From a bacterium (GTDB taxonomy: Bacteria > Joyebacterota > Joyebacteria > Joyebacterales > Joyebacteraceae): 64,000 bases of DNA. The position numbers and the translations under genes were made by a program. The notes beneath the pieces were generated by a model. It had not been told where the DNA came from and did not search any database. It was given only the letters and a program-made list of their open reading frames with translations. Location: positions 173,717-237,716 of the forward strand of contig JAPEKQ010000002.1 of the NCBI GenBank assembly GCA_029990205.1, in the 5' to 3' direction. Of the stretch, positions 18,205 to 27,255 are shown one piece after another; position 1 is the first letter of the stretch, and every line of letters starts with the position of its first letter.

Positions 18205-19416
18205 TCAGAATTCATATCCCTTCGGGATGACGACAATGCCGCTGGGTGTGGTGACGAAGCGCTTCGCGTCCTCTTCCGGGTCGTACCCGATCTGTGTCTT
18301 CGGCGGAATGCAGACGCCCTTGTCGACGACCACGCGCCTGAGCTTCGCGTACCTGCCGACGTCCACGTCCTCCATCAGGATCGACTCGAAAGCGTAGCTG
18401 TAGCTGTTCGTGCGGACGCCCGGCGAGAGAACACACCGCTGGATGCGACCGCCGGAGATAACGCAGCCGGTCGACACGATCGAGTCGACGGCGATTCCCG
18501 TCCTGTGCTCGCCCTGGCCGCCGCCGAAGACGAACTTCGCAGGCGCGTACATACCCTGGTTCGTGTGGACGGGCCACTTGGGATCGTAGAGGCTCAGCCT
18601 TGGCGTGACCTCTACGAGATCCATGTTCGCTTCCCAGTAGGCGTCGATCGTCCCGACGTCCCGCCAGTAGCCGGGGTCATCCTGACTCCCGAAGACGAAC
18701 GCGCGGACGTCGTACCCCTCGCGGATCATGCGCGGGATGATATCGCTGCCGAAATCGAACTCGCCCTGCGCGGTCGCCTCTCTGAGCACGTCCACCATCC
18801 GTGGAGTCGAGAACACGTAGATGCCCATCGACGCGAGTACGCGGTCCGGTCTCCCGGGCATCGTCTTCGGGTGCTCGGGCTTCTCCTGGAACCCGCGGAC
18901 GACGAGGTTCTCGTCCACCTCGGTGATCCCGAGACCGCCCGCCTCGGCCACCGACCGCGCCTGGACACAGATCGTCAGGTCGGCCCCGGCCGTACCGTGA
19001 TAGGCCAACAGCGGCTTGTAGTTCATCGCATAGATGTGGTCGCCGGACAGCACGAGCGTGAAACGCGAGGGCACCGTCTCCAGCAGATGTGTGTTCTGCC
19101 AGATGGCGTCTGCCGTCCCACGGTACCAGTCCTCGCCCAGTCGCTGCTGCGCTGGAACGTTCTCGATGAACTCGTCCATCCAGTGACTCAGGAAGCCCCA
19201 TCCTCTCCTCAGGTGTCGCGCAAGAGAGCGGGACTTGTACTGCGTCAGCACGAACACGCGCCGCAGATCGGAGTTCAGACAGTTGGAGAGACTGAAGTCA
19301 ATGATGCGGTAGATGCCACCGAACGGAACGGCCGGCTTCGCCCGGTCACGAGTGAGCGGCGCAAGGCGCTCTCCCTTGCCGCCGGCAAGCAGCATCACAA
19401 CGGTCTCTCTGTTCAT
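18205..19416 (-). CDS. glgC: Glucose-1-phosphate adenylyltransferase
   Basis: 403 residues. The nucleotidyltransferase motif AGGKGERLAPLTRDRAKPAV is at the N-terminus, followed by YRIIDFSLSNCLNSD, the DAIWQN segment, SGDHIYAMNY with the metal-binding Asp, and GYWRDVGTIDAYW. The C-terminal left-handed beta-helix ends in PKGYEF. The enzyme makes ADP-glucose for glycogen. The ATG at 19416 follows GGAGGTTGG, so the longer open frame is not used. No other glycogen gene is in the window. Its 5' leader contains tandem stem-loops. Confidence 0.95.
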   Translation of the reverse strand: MNRETVVMLLAGGKGERLAPLTRDRAKPAVPFGGIYRIIDFSLSNCLNSDLRRVFVLTQYKSRSLARHLRRGWGFLSHWMDEFIENVPAQQRLGEDWYRGTADAIWQNTHLLETVPSRFTLVLSGDHIYAMNYKPLLAYHGTAGADLTICVQARSVAEAGGLGITEVDENLVVRGFQEKPEHPKTMPGRPDRVLASMGIYVFSTPRMVDVLREATAQGEFDFGSDIIPRMIREGYDVRAFVFGSQDDPGYWRDVGTIDAYWEANMDLVEVTPRLSLYDPKWPVHTNQGMYAPAKFVFGGGQGEHRTGIAVDSIVSTGCVISGGRIQRCVLSPGVRTNSYSYAFESILMEDVDVGRYAKLRRVVVDKGVCIPPKTQIGYDPEEDAKRFVTTPSGIVVIPKGYEF

Positions 19417-19450
19417 CCAACCTCCGGGACGAGTGCCTGAACTCGGCCTA

Positions 19451-19502
19451 CGAAGCCCGGCAGAGCCGGACTTCGCAGGCTGGGCGGTTCCGCAAGCGGA
19501 AC
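19451..19502. repeat. Two adjacent stem-loops in the glgC leader
   Basis: Stem 1: CGAAGCCCGGC (19451-19461) with GCCGGACTTCG (19465-19475), one mismatch, 3-base loop. Stem 2: GTTCCGC (19487-19493) with GCGGAAC (19496-19502), perfect. They lie between the end of the CsgG-family fragment and glgC, both on the minus strand. No T-run follows, so they could be RNA-processing or leader structures. Confidence 0.45.
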
Positions 19503-19599
19503 AGCGAACTCTCACCAGGGCCCGGCGAAGCCAGACCCTCTCGTTGCACAGCAGTTCTGCGCAGCAGAGCTGCCTCTGCGTTTCGAACAGGGTCCTTCA

Positions 19600-19974
19600 T
19601 CATTCGAAACGCACCATGTCCCCCGCGTCGAACCCGCTGCCGGACACGACGCTGCAGATCGAGTACTTCTCCTTGATGTCCGAGGCCTTGATGACGCCGA
19701 TCTTCTCCTCCTCGGCACCGAGGTCCAGACCGGTGACCGGGTCGACCAGCGCCTCGCCCATCCGGTAGACGTTGAACTCCATCCCCGCCGCGATCCCCGT
19801 CGTCTGTCCGGCGTTGAGGTAGATCTTGTCGCCGGACGCCTTGACCACACGACCGGTCCACGGAACGTCCTCGAGGGTCTCGGTGATCTCCTCGACCAGA
19901 GCGTCGATCGCTTCACGCGTGGCCTTGCCGACGAGTGTCTCGTCGAACTTGCCGTCGTGGCCGAACGAGAAGTC
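19600..19974 (-). pseudogene. C-terminal part of the CsgG-family protein, downstream of an in-frame TAG
   Basis: The frame of the CsgG-family gene continues without further interruption for 124 codons after the TAG at 19975-19977. It reads DFSFGHDGKFDETLVGKATR, then EAIDALVEEITETL, then a beta-rich end from KIYLNAGQTTGIAAGMEF to GDMVRFE. The F-x-E-T-x-x-G-K-A-T-R-E-A-I-D segment is the standard helix after the CsgG core, and the last 80 residues look like a small beta domain of such lipoproteins. An ATG or GTG inside this part has no convincing ribosome site, so it is probably made only by readthrough, or not at all. Confidence 0.7.
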
Positions 19975-20532
19975 CTAGGTGCTCAGCTTGAGCCCCATCT
20001 GGGTCCGGTCGGCGTCGGCGGTGTGCGCGAGGAGGATCTCACCGGTCGTCGTGTCAATGATCCGGACGTCGATGGCCACGCGAGCCGTCGTCTTCGAGAA
20101 CCCGCCGCGGCCGAGCCCCGGGATGCCCCCGCCGGTGTCGGACTCCATGTACCCGAACTCGGTCACCGAACCATAGACGATGGCCGCGACTCCGAGCAGC
20201 TTGCCGAGCTGCGGCGCGGTCTGCTCCGTCACGCGTCCCGACTGCCCGAAGTTCTGCTCGGCCAGCACGTGGTCGAGCTGCTCGCGCTCCATCACGCTGA
20301 ACTCGCCCGACTGCACCAGCGCCGTCGTCAGCATGTCGGACATGCCACCGCCGGGATTGGGTCCGGTCCAGTGCCAACGGCTGCGATCGCTCTTGTCCTC
20401 GAACTCGACGACCGCGATCATCTTCTTGAGCCCCTTCGGGCCATCGTCCTTCGCAACGGCGACGGTCGACACCGCTGCCGAGATCATGACGATCGCGAGA
20501 ATGGCAAGGACTGTCTTCACACGTGTACTCAT
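19975..20532 (-). CDS. CsgG-family secreted protein, N-terminal part ending at an in-frame TAG
   Basis: 185 residues up to the TAG. A Sec signal peptide (VKTVLAILAIVMISAAVSTVAVA) is followed by a CsgG core: MIAVVEFEDKSDRS, MSDMLTTALVQSGEFSVMER, LGVAAIVYGSVTEFG and IDVRIIDTTTGEIL. This family forms or resembles periplasmic/outer-membrane assembly pores. The expected C-terminal helix and beta domain follow in the same frame beyond the stop, so the intact protein would be about 310 residues. The ATG at 20532 follows GGGGGGATCGAGCG. The candidate causes are a sequencing or assembly error, a nonsense mutation or UAG readthrough. Confidence 0.8.
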   Translation of the reverse strand: MSTRVKTVLAILAIVMISAAVSTVAVAKDDGPKGLKKMIAVVEFEDKSDRSRWHWTGPNPGGGMSDMLTTALVQSGEFSVMEREQLDHVLAEQNFGQSGRVTEQTAPQLGKLLGVAAIVYGSVTEFGYMESDTGGGIPGLGRGGFSKTTARVAIDVRIIDTTTGEILLAHTADADRTQMGLKLST

Positions 20533-20648
20533 CGCTCGATCCCCCCGGGCCTGAGCCCTCCGGTCGACTTGCCGCACCGTCCGCCGAACGCAGAGAGACG
20601 CGTGCGCGTCTCATGGCTGACGGCGCTACCTCTGACACATTCGCATCA

Positions 20649-20677
20649 TTCTTATGTGGGGGGAACGGCAGTGTCAA
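20649..20677 (-). promoter_or_regulatory. Promoter for the CsgG-family gene; divergent intergenic region 20533-20839
   Basis: TTGACA (20677-20672, minus strand) has the consensus -35 sequence, and TAAGAA (20654-20649) follows after 17 bases, about 120 bases before the CsgG start. For the divergent gene at 20840 only a weak pair is visible (TTGCAC 20686-20691, CATATC 20709-20714, plus strand). No gene is seen in the 307-base gap. Confidence 0.6.
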
Positions 20678-20839
20678 GGATGAGCTTGCACGCGCACCGG
20701 CTCTCATCCATATCTGACATCCCCGGAGGCTTTCCGGTTGACTCGGCCCGAGACGCGGGAGCACAATGAGCCGACTCCAGCGCCTTTCCCCCCCGATCGG
20801 CCGGACCCGCACGGGAAGCCCCCCGGAAGGGGTCACTTC

Positions 20840-22096
20840 ATGACCAGACAAGCCATGCCGAAGATGAAGCCGCACACCGCGCAGCTCGCTTGCGCGCTCC
20901 TGCTCGCATGCTCGTGCGCCTGCGCCGCGGCGCCCGGGCCTCCACCGGCGCCCGCGAGCTGGGGAGACCAGCCCACCCGCCTCAGCACGACCGTGCTCTG
21001 GTCGGACGACATGGAGAGCGGCACGAACGGCTGGACACACCGGGACCACGGATGGGGTATCGAGCCGCACTTCCACACCGACTCGTACATGGCGTTCGAC
21101 GGGGGGCACAGCTGGTGGTGCGGGAGTTTCGAGTTCGACGCGGACGGCGGCTACGGCAACGGATGGGACGACCGCCTCGAACTGCCGCCCGTCGACGTGT
21201 CGGGCGCGTCGTATCCGGTCCTGACGTTCGCGCACTACTTCCACAGCGAGCCCCAGCGAGACGCCACGGTCATTCAGGCGATGCGCGGCGGCGTCCTCGA
21301 CGACCTCAACGCCGGGTTCACCGGGTTCATCCCGGGCGGCGACTGGATCGACCTCGGAACCTACGGCTACGTCCTGGACGATCTCGACAATCCGCTCGAG
21401 ATCAGGTTCCGCTTCACCTCGGACGGGACGAACTCGGATGAGGACGGCGGATTCGACTCCGTCGGCGGCGGCTACATGGTCGACAACATCAGGGTCTTCG
21501 ACTTCTACGGGGGCGAGGTGTTCTTCCTCGATGACTCGGAGAACGGGGGGCTGTGCAACCCGAACGTCCAGGATCTCGCGGGCGACCACTGGCACATCGT
21601 GGAGCGTCCGTGCGCGGCGACGAGCGGCACACGCGTCTGGTGGTGCGGGGACGACGCGGACACATCGCACGTGCCCGGACGTCTCGACAACTGGCTCATC
21701 TCCCCGCCCGTCGACATCGGCCAGCTCGACCCCGGGACACCCTGCACGCTCCGATACATGCTCCACGGTGAGGTGCCGACGGTCGACAACGACTACTGGA
21801 CCGTCTACGCCTCGACCGACCACGGTGTGACGTGGTACCAGCTCGGTGCATGGTGGGGCGACGCCGGGGCGTGTTCCGGTTGGAGCCAGGCCGGGATCGA
21901 CGGGCTCCCGCTGACCCATCTGCTCCCGGGGACATCGTTCCGCGCCCTGTTCCGCTTCTTGACAACCGAGGATGGATGTGGCCCCGGCATCGCCGGCGGA
22001 GCGGGGATCACACTGGATGATGTCTCACTCGTCGCCGGCGTCTCGGCGGTCGAGCCCACCAGCTGGGGGCGCATCAAGGCCGTCTACCGCCGCTGA
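20840..22096 (+). CDS. Exported two-repeat beta-sandwich protein, WGxIKAxYR C-terminus (paralog 1)
   Basis: 418 residues. A hydrophobic Cys/Ala-rich signal region (ACALLLACSCACAAAPG) could be a signal peptide or lipobox. Two related halves follow. The first has LWSDDMESGTNGWT, then FDADGGYGNGWDDRLELPPV. The second has FLDDSENGGLC, then WWCGDDADTSHVPGRLDNWL and SPPVDIG. This looks like the MAM/jelly-roll modules found at the end of secreted M6 peptidases. The last residues are SWGRIKAVYRR. The ATG at 20840 follows GGAAGGGG. It is about 50% identical by eye to the next gene, so they arose by tandem duplication. Confidence 0.75.
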   Translation: MTRQAMPKMKPHTAQLACALLLACSCACAAAPGPPPAPASWGDQPTRLSTTVLWSDDMESGTNGWTHRDHGWGIEPHFHTDSYMAFDGGHSWWCGSFEFDADGGYGNGWDDRLELPPVDVSGASYPVLTFAHYFHSEPQRDATVIQAMRGGVLDDLNAGFTGFIPGGDWIDLGTYGYVLDDLDNPLEIRFRFTSDGTNSDEDGGFDSVGGGYMVDNIRVFDFYGGEVFFLDDSENGGLCNPNVQDLAGDHWHIVERPCAATSGTRVWWCGDDADTSHVPGRLDNWLISPPVDIGQLDPGTPCTLRYMLHGEVPTVDNDYWTVYASTDHGVTWYQLGAWWGDAGACSGWSQAGIDGLPLTHLLPGTSFRALFRFLTTEDGCGPGIAGGAGITLDDVSLVAGVSAVEPTSWGRIKAVYRR

Positions 22097-22172
22097 CGGG
22101 GACGCGCATGCAACATGTTGTCGCGCATGACATTGCGCCACCCGACCCGAGACCGGCAGCCCTGTTTTCGTG

Positions 22173-22201
22173 TTGACAGCGGGGGGCAGGGTGCAGAGAA
22201 T
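22173..22201 (+). promoter_or_regulatory. Promoter of the second paralog
   Basis: TTGACA (22173-22178), 17-base G-rich spacer, GAGAAT (22196-22201), giving a leader of about 70 bases before the ATG at 22278. The tandem paralogs therefore have separate promoters. Confidence 0.6.
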
Positions 22202-22277
22202 GACGCGACGAGAACATAGTCGCCCCAGGGGGCCAGACGGAAGGGGCGACACGGGCTGTATTCACGGGAGGTACACA

Positions 22278-23510
22278 ATGGGACTCCTGCGTACACTGTC
22301 TCTCTGCGCGGTCGTCTGTGCCGCGCTCATCCTCTGCGCCGCCTCGGCTGTCGCGAAGTCGCCTGACACCACTCCATCGGTTCTCACCGACCACGTGCCC
22401 ATGCCGCGCGCCACGGTCATATGGTATGACGACATGGAGAGCGGCACCAACGGCTGGACCACCGTGGACCACACGGTGGGAGCCACGCCGAACTTCCACG
22501 TCGACACCTACATGGCCAACTACGGCACCTACCACTACTGGTGCGGCACATTCGCGTACGACGCCGACGGTGGGTACGGCAACGCCTGGGACGACCGCCT
22601 CGACATTCCATCGACGGACCTGACGGGGACGTACTACCCGGTACTGACGTTCGCCTACCGCTACGACTCGGAAGCCAACTACGACTTCACGTACGTTCAG
22701 GCGAAGAGCACGGGTGTCTTCAAGAGCATGAATGCCGGATACGACGGCACGAGCGGCGGATGGCAGGACCTCGGGACGTACGGGTTCGTGCTTGGCGCAT
22801 ATGACAACCCGTTCGTCGGTCGCTTCCGATTCATCTCCGATGGCGCCTGGTCCGATGAGGACGGTAACTACGCGTCGGTCGGCGGCGCGTTCATGGTCGA
22901 CAATATCAAGATCTTCGACTTCTACGGGGGGGCCGAGTACTTCTTCGACGACGTCGAGGACGGTGTCGGGCTCTGCACGCCATCCGTGATCGGTGCGGTC
23001 GGAGACTACTGGCACATCATCGACCGGATGTGTCCGGCGTACTCGGATCCGCACAGCTGGTGGTGTGGCGACGACGCGGACACCTCGCTCATTCCCGCGG
23101 GAGTCTCCAACTCTCTGATCACGCCGATGATCAGCCTCTACTCCCTCACCGGGACATCGACGTGCACGCTGCGCTACGCGATGCACATGGAGGTCCCGAC
23201 CGTGGACAGCGACGGCGTCAACGAGTTCCTCTCCACCGACGGGACGACGTGGTACCAGCTGGGTTCGTGGTGGGGTGACTTCGAGCAGTGCAACGGATGG
23301 GCCTCATCAGGACTCGACGGCATCGATGTGACCCCGTTCCTCCCGGCGAGCAATCTGTGGTATCGCTTCCAGTTCACCACGACCGACAACGGCTGCGGCC
23401 CCGGTGTCGCGGGCGGCGCCGGCATCATGGTCGACGACCTCTGGGTCGAGGCGACCGACACACCTGTCGAGCAGTCGAGCTGGGGCAGCATCAAGGCATT
23501 CTACCGGTAG
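22278..23510 (+). CDS. Exported two-repeat beta-sandwich protein, WGxIKAxYR C-terminus (paralog 2)
   Basis: 410 residues with a clear Sec signal peptide (LSLCAVVCAALILCAASAVA). Half one has WYDDMESGTNGWTTVDH and YDADGGYGNAWDDRLDIPS. Half two has FFDDVEDGVGLCTPSV, WWCGDDADTSLIPAG and TTWYQLGSWWGDFEQCNGW. The C-terminus is SSWGSIKAFYR, matching that of the upstream paralog. Both proteins carry paired cysteines in the second half, suggesting disulphides outside the cytoplasm. The ATG follows GGGAGGTACACA. A 13-bp hairpin lies 57 bases after the stop. No enzymatic motif is seen; substrate binding or adhesion is inferred from the fold. Confidence 0.75.
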   Translation: MGLLRTLSLCAVVCAALILCAASAVAKSPDTTPSVLTDHVPMPRATVIWYDDMESGTNGWTTVDHTVGATPNFHVDTYMANYGTYHYWCGTFAYDADGGYGNAWDDRLDIPSTDLTGTYYPVLTFAYRYDSEANYDFTYVQAKSTGVFKSMNAGYDGTSGGWQDLGTYGFVLGAYDNPFVGRFRFISDGAWSDEDGNYASVGGAFMVDNIKIFDFYGGAEYFFDDVEDGVGLCTPSVIGAVGDYWHIIDRMCPAYSDPHSWWCGDDADTSLIPAGVSNSLITPMISLYSLTGTSTCTLRYAMHMEVPTVDSDGVNEFLSTDGTTWYQLGSWWGDFEQCNGWASSGLDGIDVTPFLPASNLWYRFQFTTTDNGCGPGVAGGAGIMVDDLWVEATDTPVEQSSWGSIKAFYR

Positions 23511-23566
23511 CCGGTGAGACCCGCCCCTACGGGCGAAGTCACGCGACACAGTGAGAATGGTTCATC

Positions 23567-23594
23567 AACGCCTCCGACCCCGGTCGGAGGCGTT
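23567..23594 (+). terminator. Long perfect hairpin after paralog 2
   Basis: AACGCCTCCGACC (23567-23579) pairs perfectly with GGTCGGAGGCGTT (23582-23594), a 13-bp stem. No run of T follows, so it is terminator-like but not a classical intrinsic terminator. Confidence 0.55.
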
Positions 23595-23725
23595 GCTGCG
23601 TTCGGTCTCTCCGGGCATCCGAGGCACCGGATCGGCATCATATAGAGGGGCTGCACGACCGCGGCGCTCGCGGGGCGACATCACCGGCACTCTTCGCCCA
23701 ATAGCGGTCGCGCCTTCATCAATCC

Positions 23726-23754
23726 TTGACGAACGCCCGAAAGTAAGGTAAAAT
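23726..23754 (+). promoter_or_regulatory. Strong sigma70-type promoter of the first C25 peptidase
   Basis: TTGACG (23726-23731), exactly 17 bases, TAAAAT (23749-23754). The predicted leader is about 45 bases before the ATG at 23806. Confidence 0.7.
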
Positions 23755-23805
23755 GTTATGTTAAGTACAGTTGCACTGATATCACACCCTCTGAGGGAGG
23801 ACTCG

Positions 23806-26800
23806 ATGCGTCTGTCCGGACTCCGGATCACCGCGTCCGCGGCGGTGGTCGTACTCGCCGCACTGTGTCTCACGCCGCCGGCACTCGCCGCGCCGGCGCT
23901 GAACACCACCTGCGACTTCAGTGAGAGCGACATCCTGACCGCGGAGTTCCGCGGCCACGATGTGATCTCGATGGATGGACTCCGGACAACGCTCGAACTC
24001 GGTCGTCCCGAGCTCCCGGTGCGATACGTCCGCTTCGCCCTCCCCGACGGCATGACGGCCACCGGAGTGACCGTTGACGTGGGTGACGCGTACGCCCTGG
24101 GCGGCCGCTTCAGCGTGCGGCCCGTCCAGCCTCAGCAGGCGTTCTCCCTCCCCTACATTGCGGAGTGGCGCGAACCGGATCCGGACGTCTACGACACCGC
24201 AGGTCTCTATCCCGCGGCTCCGGCCCGACTGGTCGACACCGGGAACATCGGCGGCTACGCTATCGCGACGGTCGCCGTCTACCCGCTTCAGTACGAAGCG
24301 ACGACCGGGATCCTCACGCTCAACCGTGACATCGAGATATCGCTTGAACTCTCGCCCGCCGACCGCACACTGCGTCGCCCGTCCGCGCGCTCGGCTCATG
24401 CGGAGACCGCGGTCGCGGACCGCGTCCGCAACATGGTCGAGAACCCGCACGATGTGGTCAGATCGTCAGTGCTCCGGACAAGGGACGAAGGAACCGACTA
24501 CCTCATCATCACGGGCGCGGACTACGTCGACGAGTTCCAGCCGCTGGCCGACTGGAAGACCGACAAGGGCGTGCCTGCCGAGATCGTCACGACCTCCTGG
24601 ATCTACTCGAACTACGACGGCGTCGACGATCAGGAGAAGATCCGCAACTGCATCATCGACTACTACCAGACCGAGGGCACGACGTGGATCCTCCTCGCGG
24701 GCGACACGGATGTCGTCCCCGCGCGCAAGACGTTCGCTATGGACGTGGGCAGCAGCAACGAGAACGCCCTTCAGTGTGACCTCTACTTCTCCGATCTCGA
24801 CGGGACCTGGAACGGCGATGGCGACAGCACGTGGGGCGAGATCACGCAGGACACGATCGACCTCTACGCCGACGTCTTCGTGGGCCGCGCGCCGGTGAAC
24901 ACGTCGACCGAGGCCTCCCGGTTCGTCACGAAGGTCCTCACGTACGAGGGCGCACCGGCGGGCAACACGCTGCCGACCGACTACCAGGAGAACATGCTGT
25001 TCCTGGCCGAGGTGCTCTGGGATCAGCCGTTCACCGACCACGGCATCTGCAAGAACATGATCGACGACGACTCCGTTCCGCCGAACTTCGACCCGATCAC
25101 GAAGCTCTACGAGACGAACGGCCAGCTGTCGAAGTCGAACACGGTCGCCCAGCTCAACGCCGGGCAGAACATCACCAACCACAACGGCCACGCGTACTAC
25201 AACGTCATGAGCATCGGCAGCTCGTCGCTCTACAACAGCGACTTCGACGGACTGACCAACTACGACCGCCAGGGCATCTGGTACACGATCGGGTGCTGGC
25301 CCGCGGCCATTGACTACAACTGCATCGCCGAGCACTGGATGAACTCGCCGGGCGGCGGCGTCGCCTTCATCGGCAACAGCCGCTACGGGTGGGGCTCGCC
25401 GGGCGGGCCCGGCAACGGGACGTCGGACCGCTACGACCGCGAGTTCTTCAACCAGCTCTTCAATGAGGGCAACGACGTCATCGGCATCGCCCATGCGGCG
25501 CACAAGGATGTGTTCGTGAGCGAGGCCCGAAGCGACGGGTACACGCGCTACGTGCTCTATGAACTCAACCTCCTGGGTGATCCCGAGATGCGCATCTGGA
25601 CGACGACGCCGTCGGTCGCCACCGTGAACCACCCCGACTCGGTGCCGCTTTCCGGTGAACCGTTCTACGTCACGGTGCGCAGCGCAGACGGTCAGGCGCT
25701 CCCGGGTGCTCTGATCTACTTCAGCAACGGCGAGATCGCGGAGACCTTCACGACCGGTTCGGACGGCATCGCCACGGTCGACCTCGACCCGACGACGACC
25801 GGCTCGGTCACGATGACGATCACCGGCCCCGGCGTGCTTCCCTACTCCGACACGCTTCCGATCGCCGACGTACCGGCGGACACGACGCCGCCCGCCGACA
25901 TCGAGACCCTGATGGCGGCGGACCCGTTCGACCTCGGTAGCGAGATCCAGCTCGACTGGACCGGATACACGGCCCCCACAGACTTCGCAGCCTATCGTCT
26001 GTACCGCAGCACGGATCCGTTCAGCGATATCTCGGGGCGTTCGCCGGTCGCGACCGGCATCCTCTCCGCCGGCGCGACGACGTGGGACGACACGACGGTG
26101 GACGATATGCAGCCGTACTACTACGCGGTGGTCGCGGTGGACCTCTGGGGCAATGTCGACGAGACCGTGACGGCGGTCGGCCCGATCGCATCGAGCATCA
26201 ATGCGCGCATCCTGCTCTGGGACGCCGACGACGGCGACCAGCCGTTCGACGGCGTGGGCGACGTCTACACCGTTGACGACGGAACAGAAGTGGCGTGGAT
26301 CGACGCGCTCGACTCGATCGGCGAGCTCTACAAGTACACGGAGACGATCCCGGCGGACCTTTCGCCGTACGATCTCATCATCTACCTCGGCGGCGTCGTG
26401 AACTTCGGCGGACTGAACGTCCAGATGACCGAGGAGGAAGCGGCGGCGCTTCTCGCCTTCACGGATGGAGGCGGCAGTCTCTACATCGAGGAGCCGAACT
26501 TCGGCGGTCAGTACAGCGAGAGCGGGAGCGCATCACAGATGGATCTGTGGGACCGCTTCCACTGCTCGTACTCGATGGGCAGCGCGAAGTCGGTCGGCAA
26601 CGTTCAGACGCTGGTCGGTCAGACCGGCAGCGTCGGCGACGGGATGAACTTCTCGTACGACTATCAGAACGACCCGGACCAGTTCGTCGGCAAGATCGGC
26701 CCGGACGACGCGGCCACGGATCTCATTTGGGAGGACCAGGGCGCAGAAGGCCGCGGAACCGTCTACACCGATCCCGGCAACGGCGCACACCGATACATGG

Positions 26801-27207
26801 CGCCGGTGCTGCTCGGCGGCATGACCGGCGGGAGCTACCCGTCGACGCACACTGAGTACATCACGAGGATCCTGGACGACCTCTCCCTCATCGGGACGAC
26901 CGGTGTGGACGACGAGCTTGCCGTGCCGTCACATCGACTTGACCAGAACAGTCCGAACCCGTTCAACCCGACGACGACCGTCCAGTACTTCGTCGCCTCG
27001 GAGAACGCGCGGGTCCACCTCGCGGTCTACGACGTTCGCGGCCGCATCGTAACCACGCTGGCCTCGGGCAGCTCGGAGGCCGGTGAGCACGCGGTCGTCT
27101 GGGACGGAACGGACTCGCGAGGCCGGAAGGTCTCGTCGGGCATCTACTTCCTGCGCGCCGAGATCGACGGGTGGGAGAACGCGCGGAAGATGGTGCTTCT
27201 CAAGTAG
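23806..27207 (+). CDS. Secreted C25 (gingipain-type) cysteine peptidase with FlgD-like C-terminal domain
   Basis: 1133 residues. Signal peptide at 1-25 (VVVLAALCLTPPALAA); a propeptide-like beta domain to about 215; the C25 catalytic domain about 225-600. Likely catalytic residues are His462 in NHNGHAYYN and Cys497 in TIGCWPAAIDYN. Ig-like and fibronectin-like domains follow (TPPADIETL ... YYYAVVAVDLWGN), then a region near 800-1020 like a gliding or ThuA-type fold. The last 90 residues are the sorting domain: NSPNPFNPTTTVQYFV, VYDVRGRIV, GIYFLRAEIDG and ARKMVLLK. Start chosen for GAGGGAGGACTCG before the ATG. Probably exported by a T9SS-like route and processed extracellularly. Confidence 0.9.
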   Translation: MRLSGLRITASAAVVVLAALCLTPPALAAPALNTTCDFSESDILTAEFRGHDVISMDGLRTTLELGRPELPVRYVRFALPDGMTATGVTVDVGDAYALGGRFSVRPVQPQQAFSLPYIAEWREPDPDVYDTAGLYPAAPARLVDTGNIGGYAIATVAVYPLQYEATTGILTLNRDIEISLELSPADRTLRRPSARSAHAETAVADRVRNMVENPHDVVRSSVLRTRDEGTDYLIITGADYVDEFQPLADWKTDKGVPAEIVTTSWIYSNYDGVDDQEKIRNCIIDYYQTEGTTWILLAGDTDVVPARKTFAMDVGSSNENALQCDLYFSDLDGTWNGDGDSTWGEITQDTIDLYADVFVGRAPVNTSTEASRFVTKVLTYEGAPAGNTLPTDYQENMLFLAEVLWDQPFTDHGICKNMIDDDSVPPNFDPITKLYETNGQLSKSNTVAQLNAGQNITNHNGHAYYNVMSIGSSSLYNSDFDGLTNYDRQGIWYTIGCWPAAIDYNCIAEHWMNSPGGGVAFIGNSRYGWGSPGGPGNGTSDRYDREFFNQLFNEGNDVIGIAHAAHKDVFVSEARSDGYTRYVLYELNLLGDPEMRIWTTTPSVATVNHPDSVPLSGEPFYVTVRSADGQALPGALIYFSNGEIAETFTTGSDGIATVDLDPTTTGSVTMTITGPGVLPYSDTLPIADVPADTTPPADIETLMAADPFDLGSEIQLDWTGYTAPTDFAAYRLYRSTDPFSDISGRSPVATGILSAGATTWDDTTVDDMQPYYYAVVAVDLWGNVDETVTAVGPIASSINARILLWDADDGDQPFDGVGDVYTVDDGTEVAWIDALDSIGELYKYTETIPADLSPYDLIIYLGGVVNFGGLNVQMTEEEAAALLAFTDGGGSLYIEEPNFGGQYSESGSASQMDLWDRFHCSYSMGSAKSVGNVQTLVGQTGSVGDGMNFSYDYQNDPDQFVGKIGPDDAATDLIWEDQGAEGRGTVYTDPGNGAHRYMAPVLLGGMTGGSYPSTHTEYITRILDDLSLIGTTGVDDELAVPSHRLDQNSPNPFNPTTTVQYFVASENARVHLAVYDVRGRIVTTLASGSSEAGEHAVVWDGTDSRGRKVSSGIYFLRAEIDGWENARKMVLLK

Positions 27208-27255
27208 AAGTCCCAGTACAGGGGCACGGAACGGGCGCGTCGAGGAGAAACCTTC

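Noticed and set aside
19975-19977. Pyrrolysine at the in-frame TAG
   Set aside because: No pyl genes or PYLIS-like context are visible and CsgG proteins are not Pyl proteins. Mutation, assembly error or low-level readthrough are simpler.
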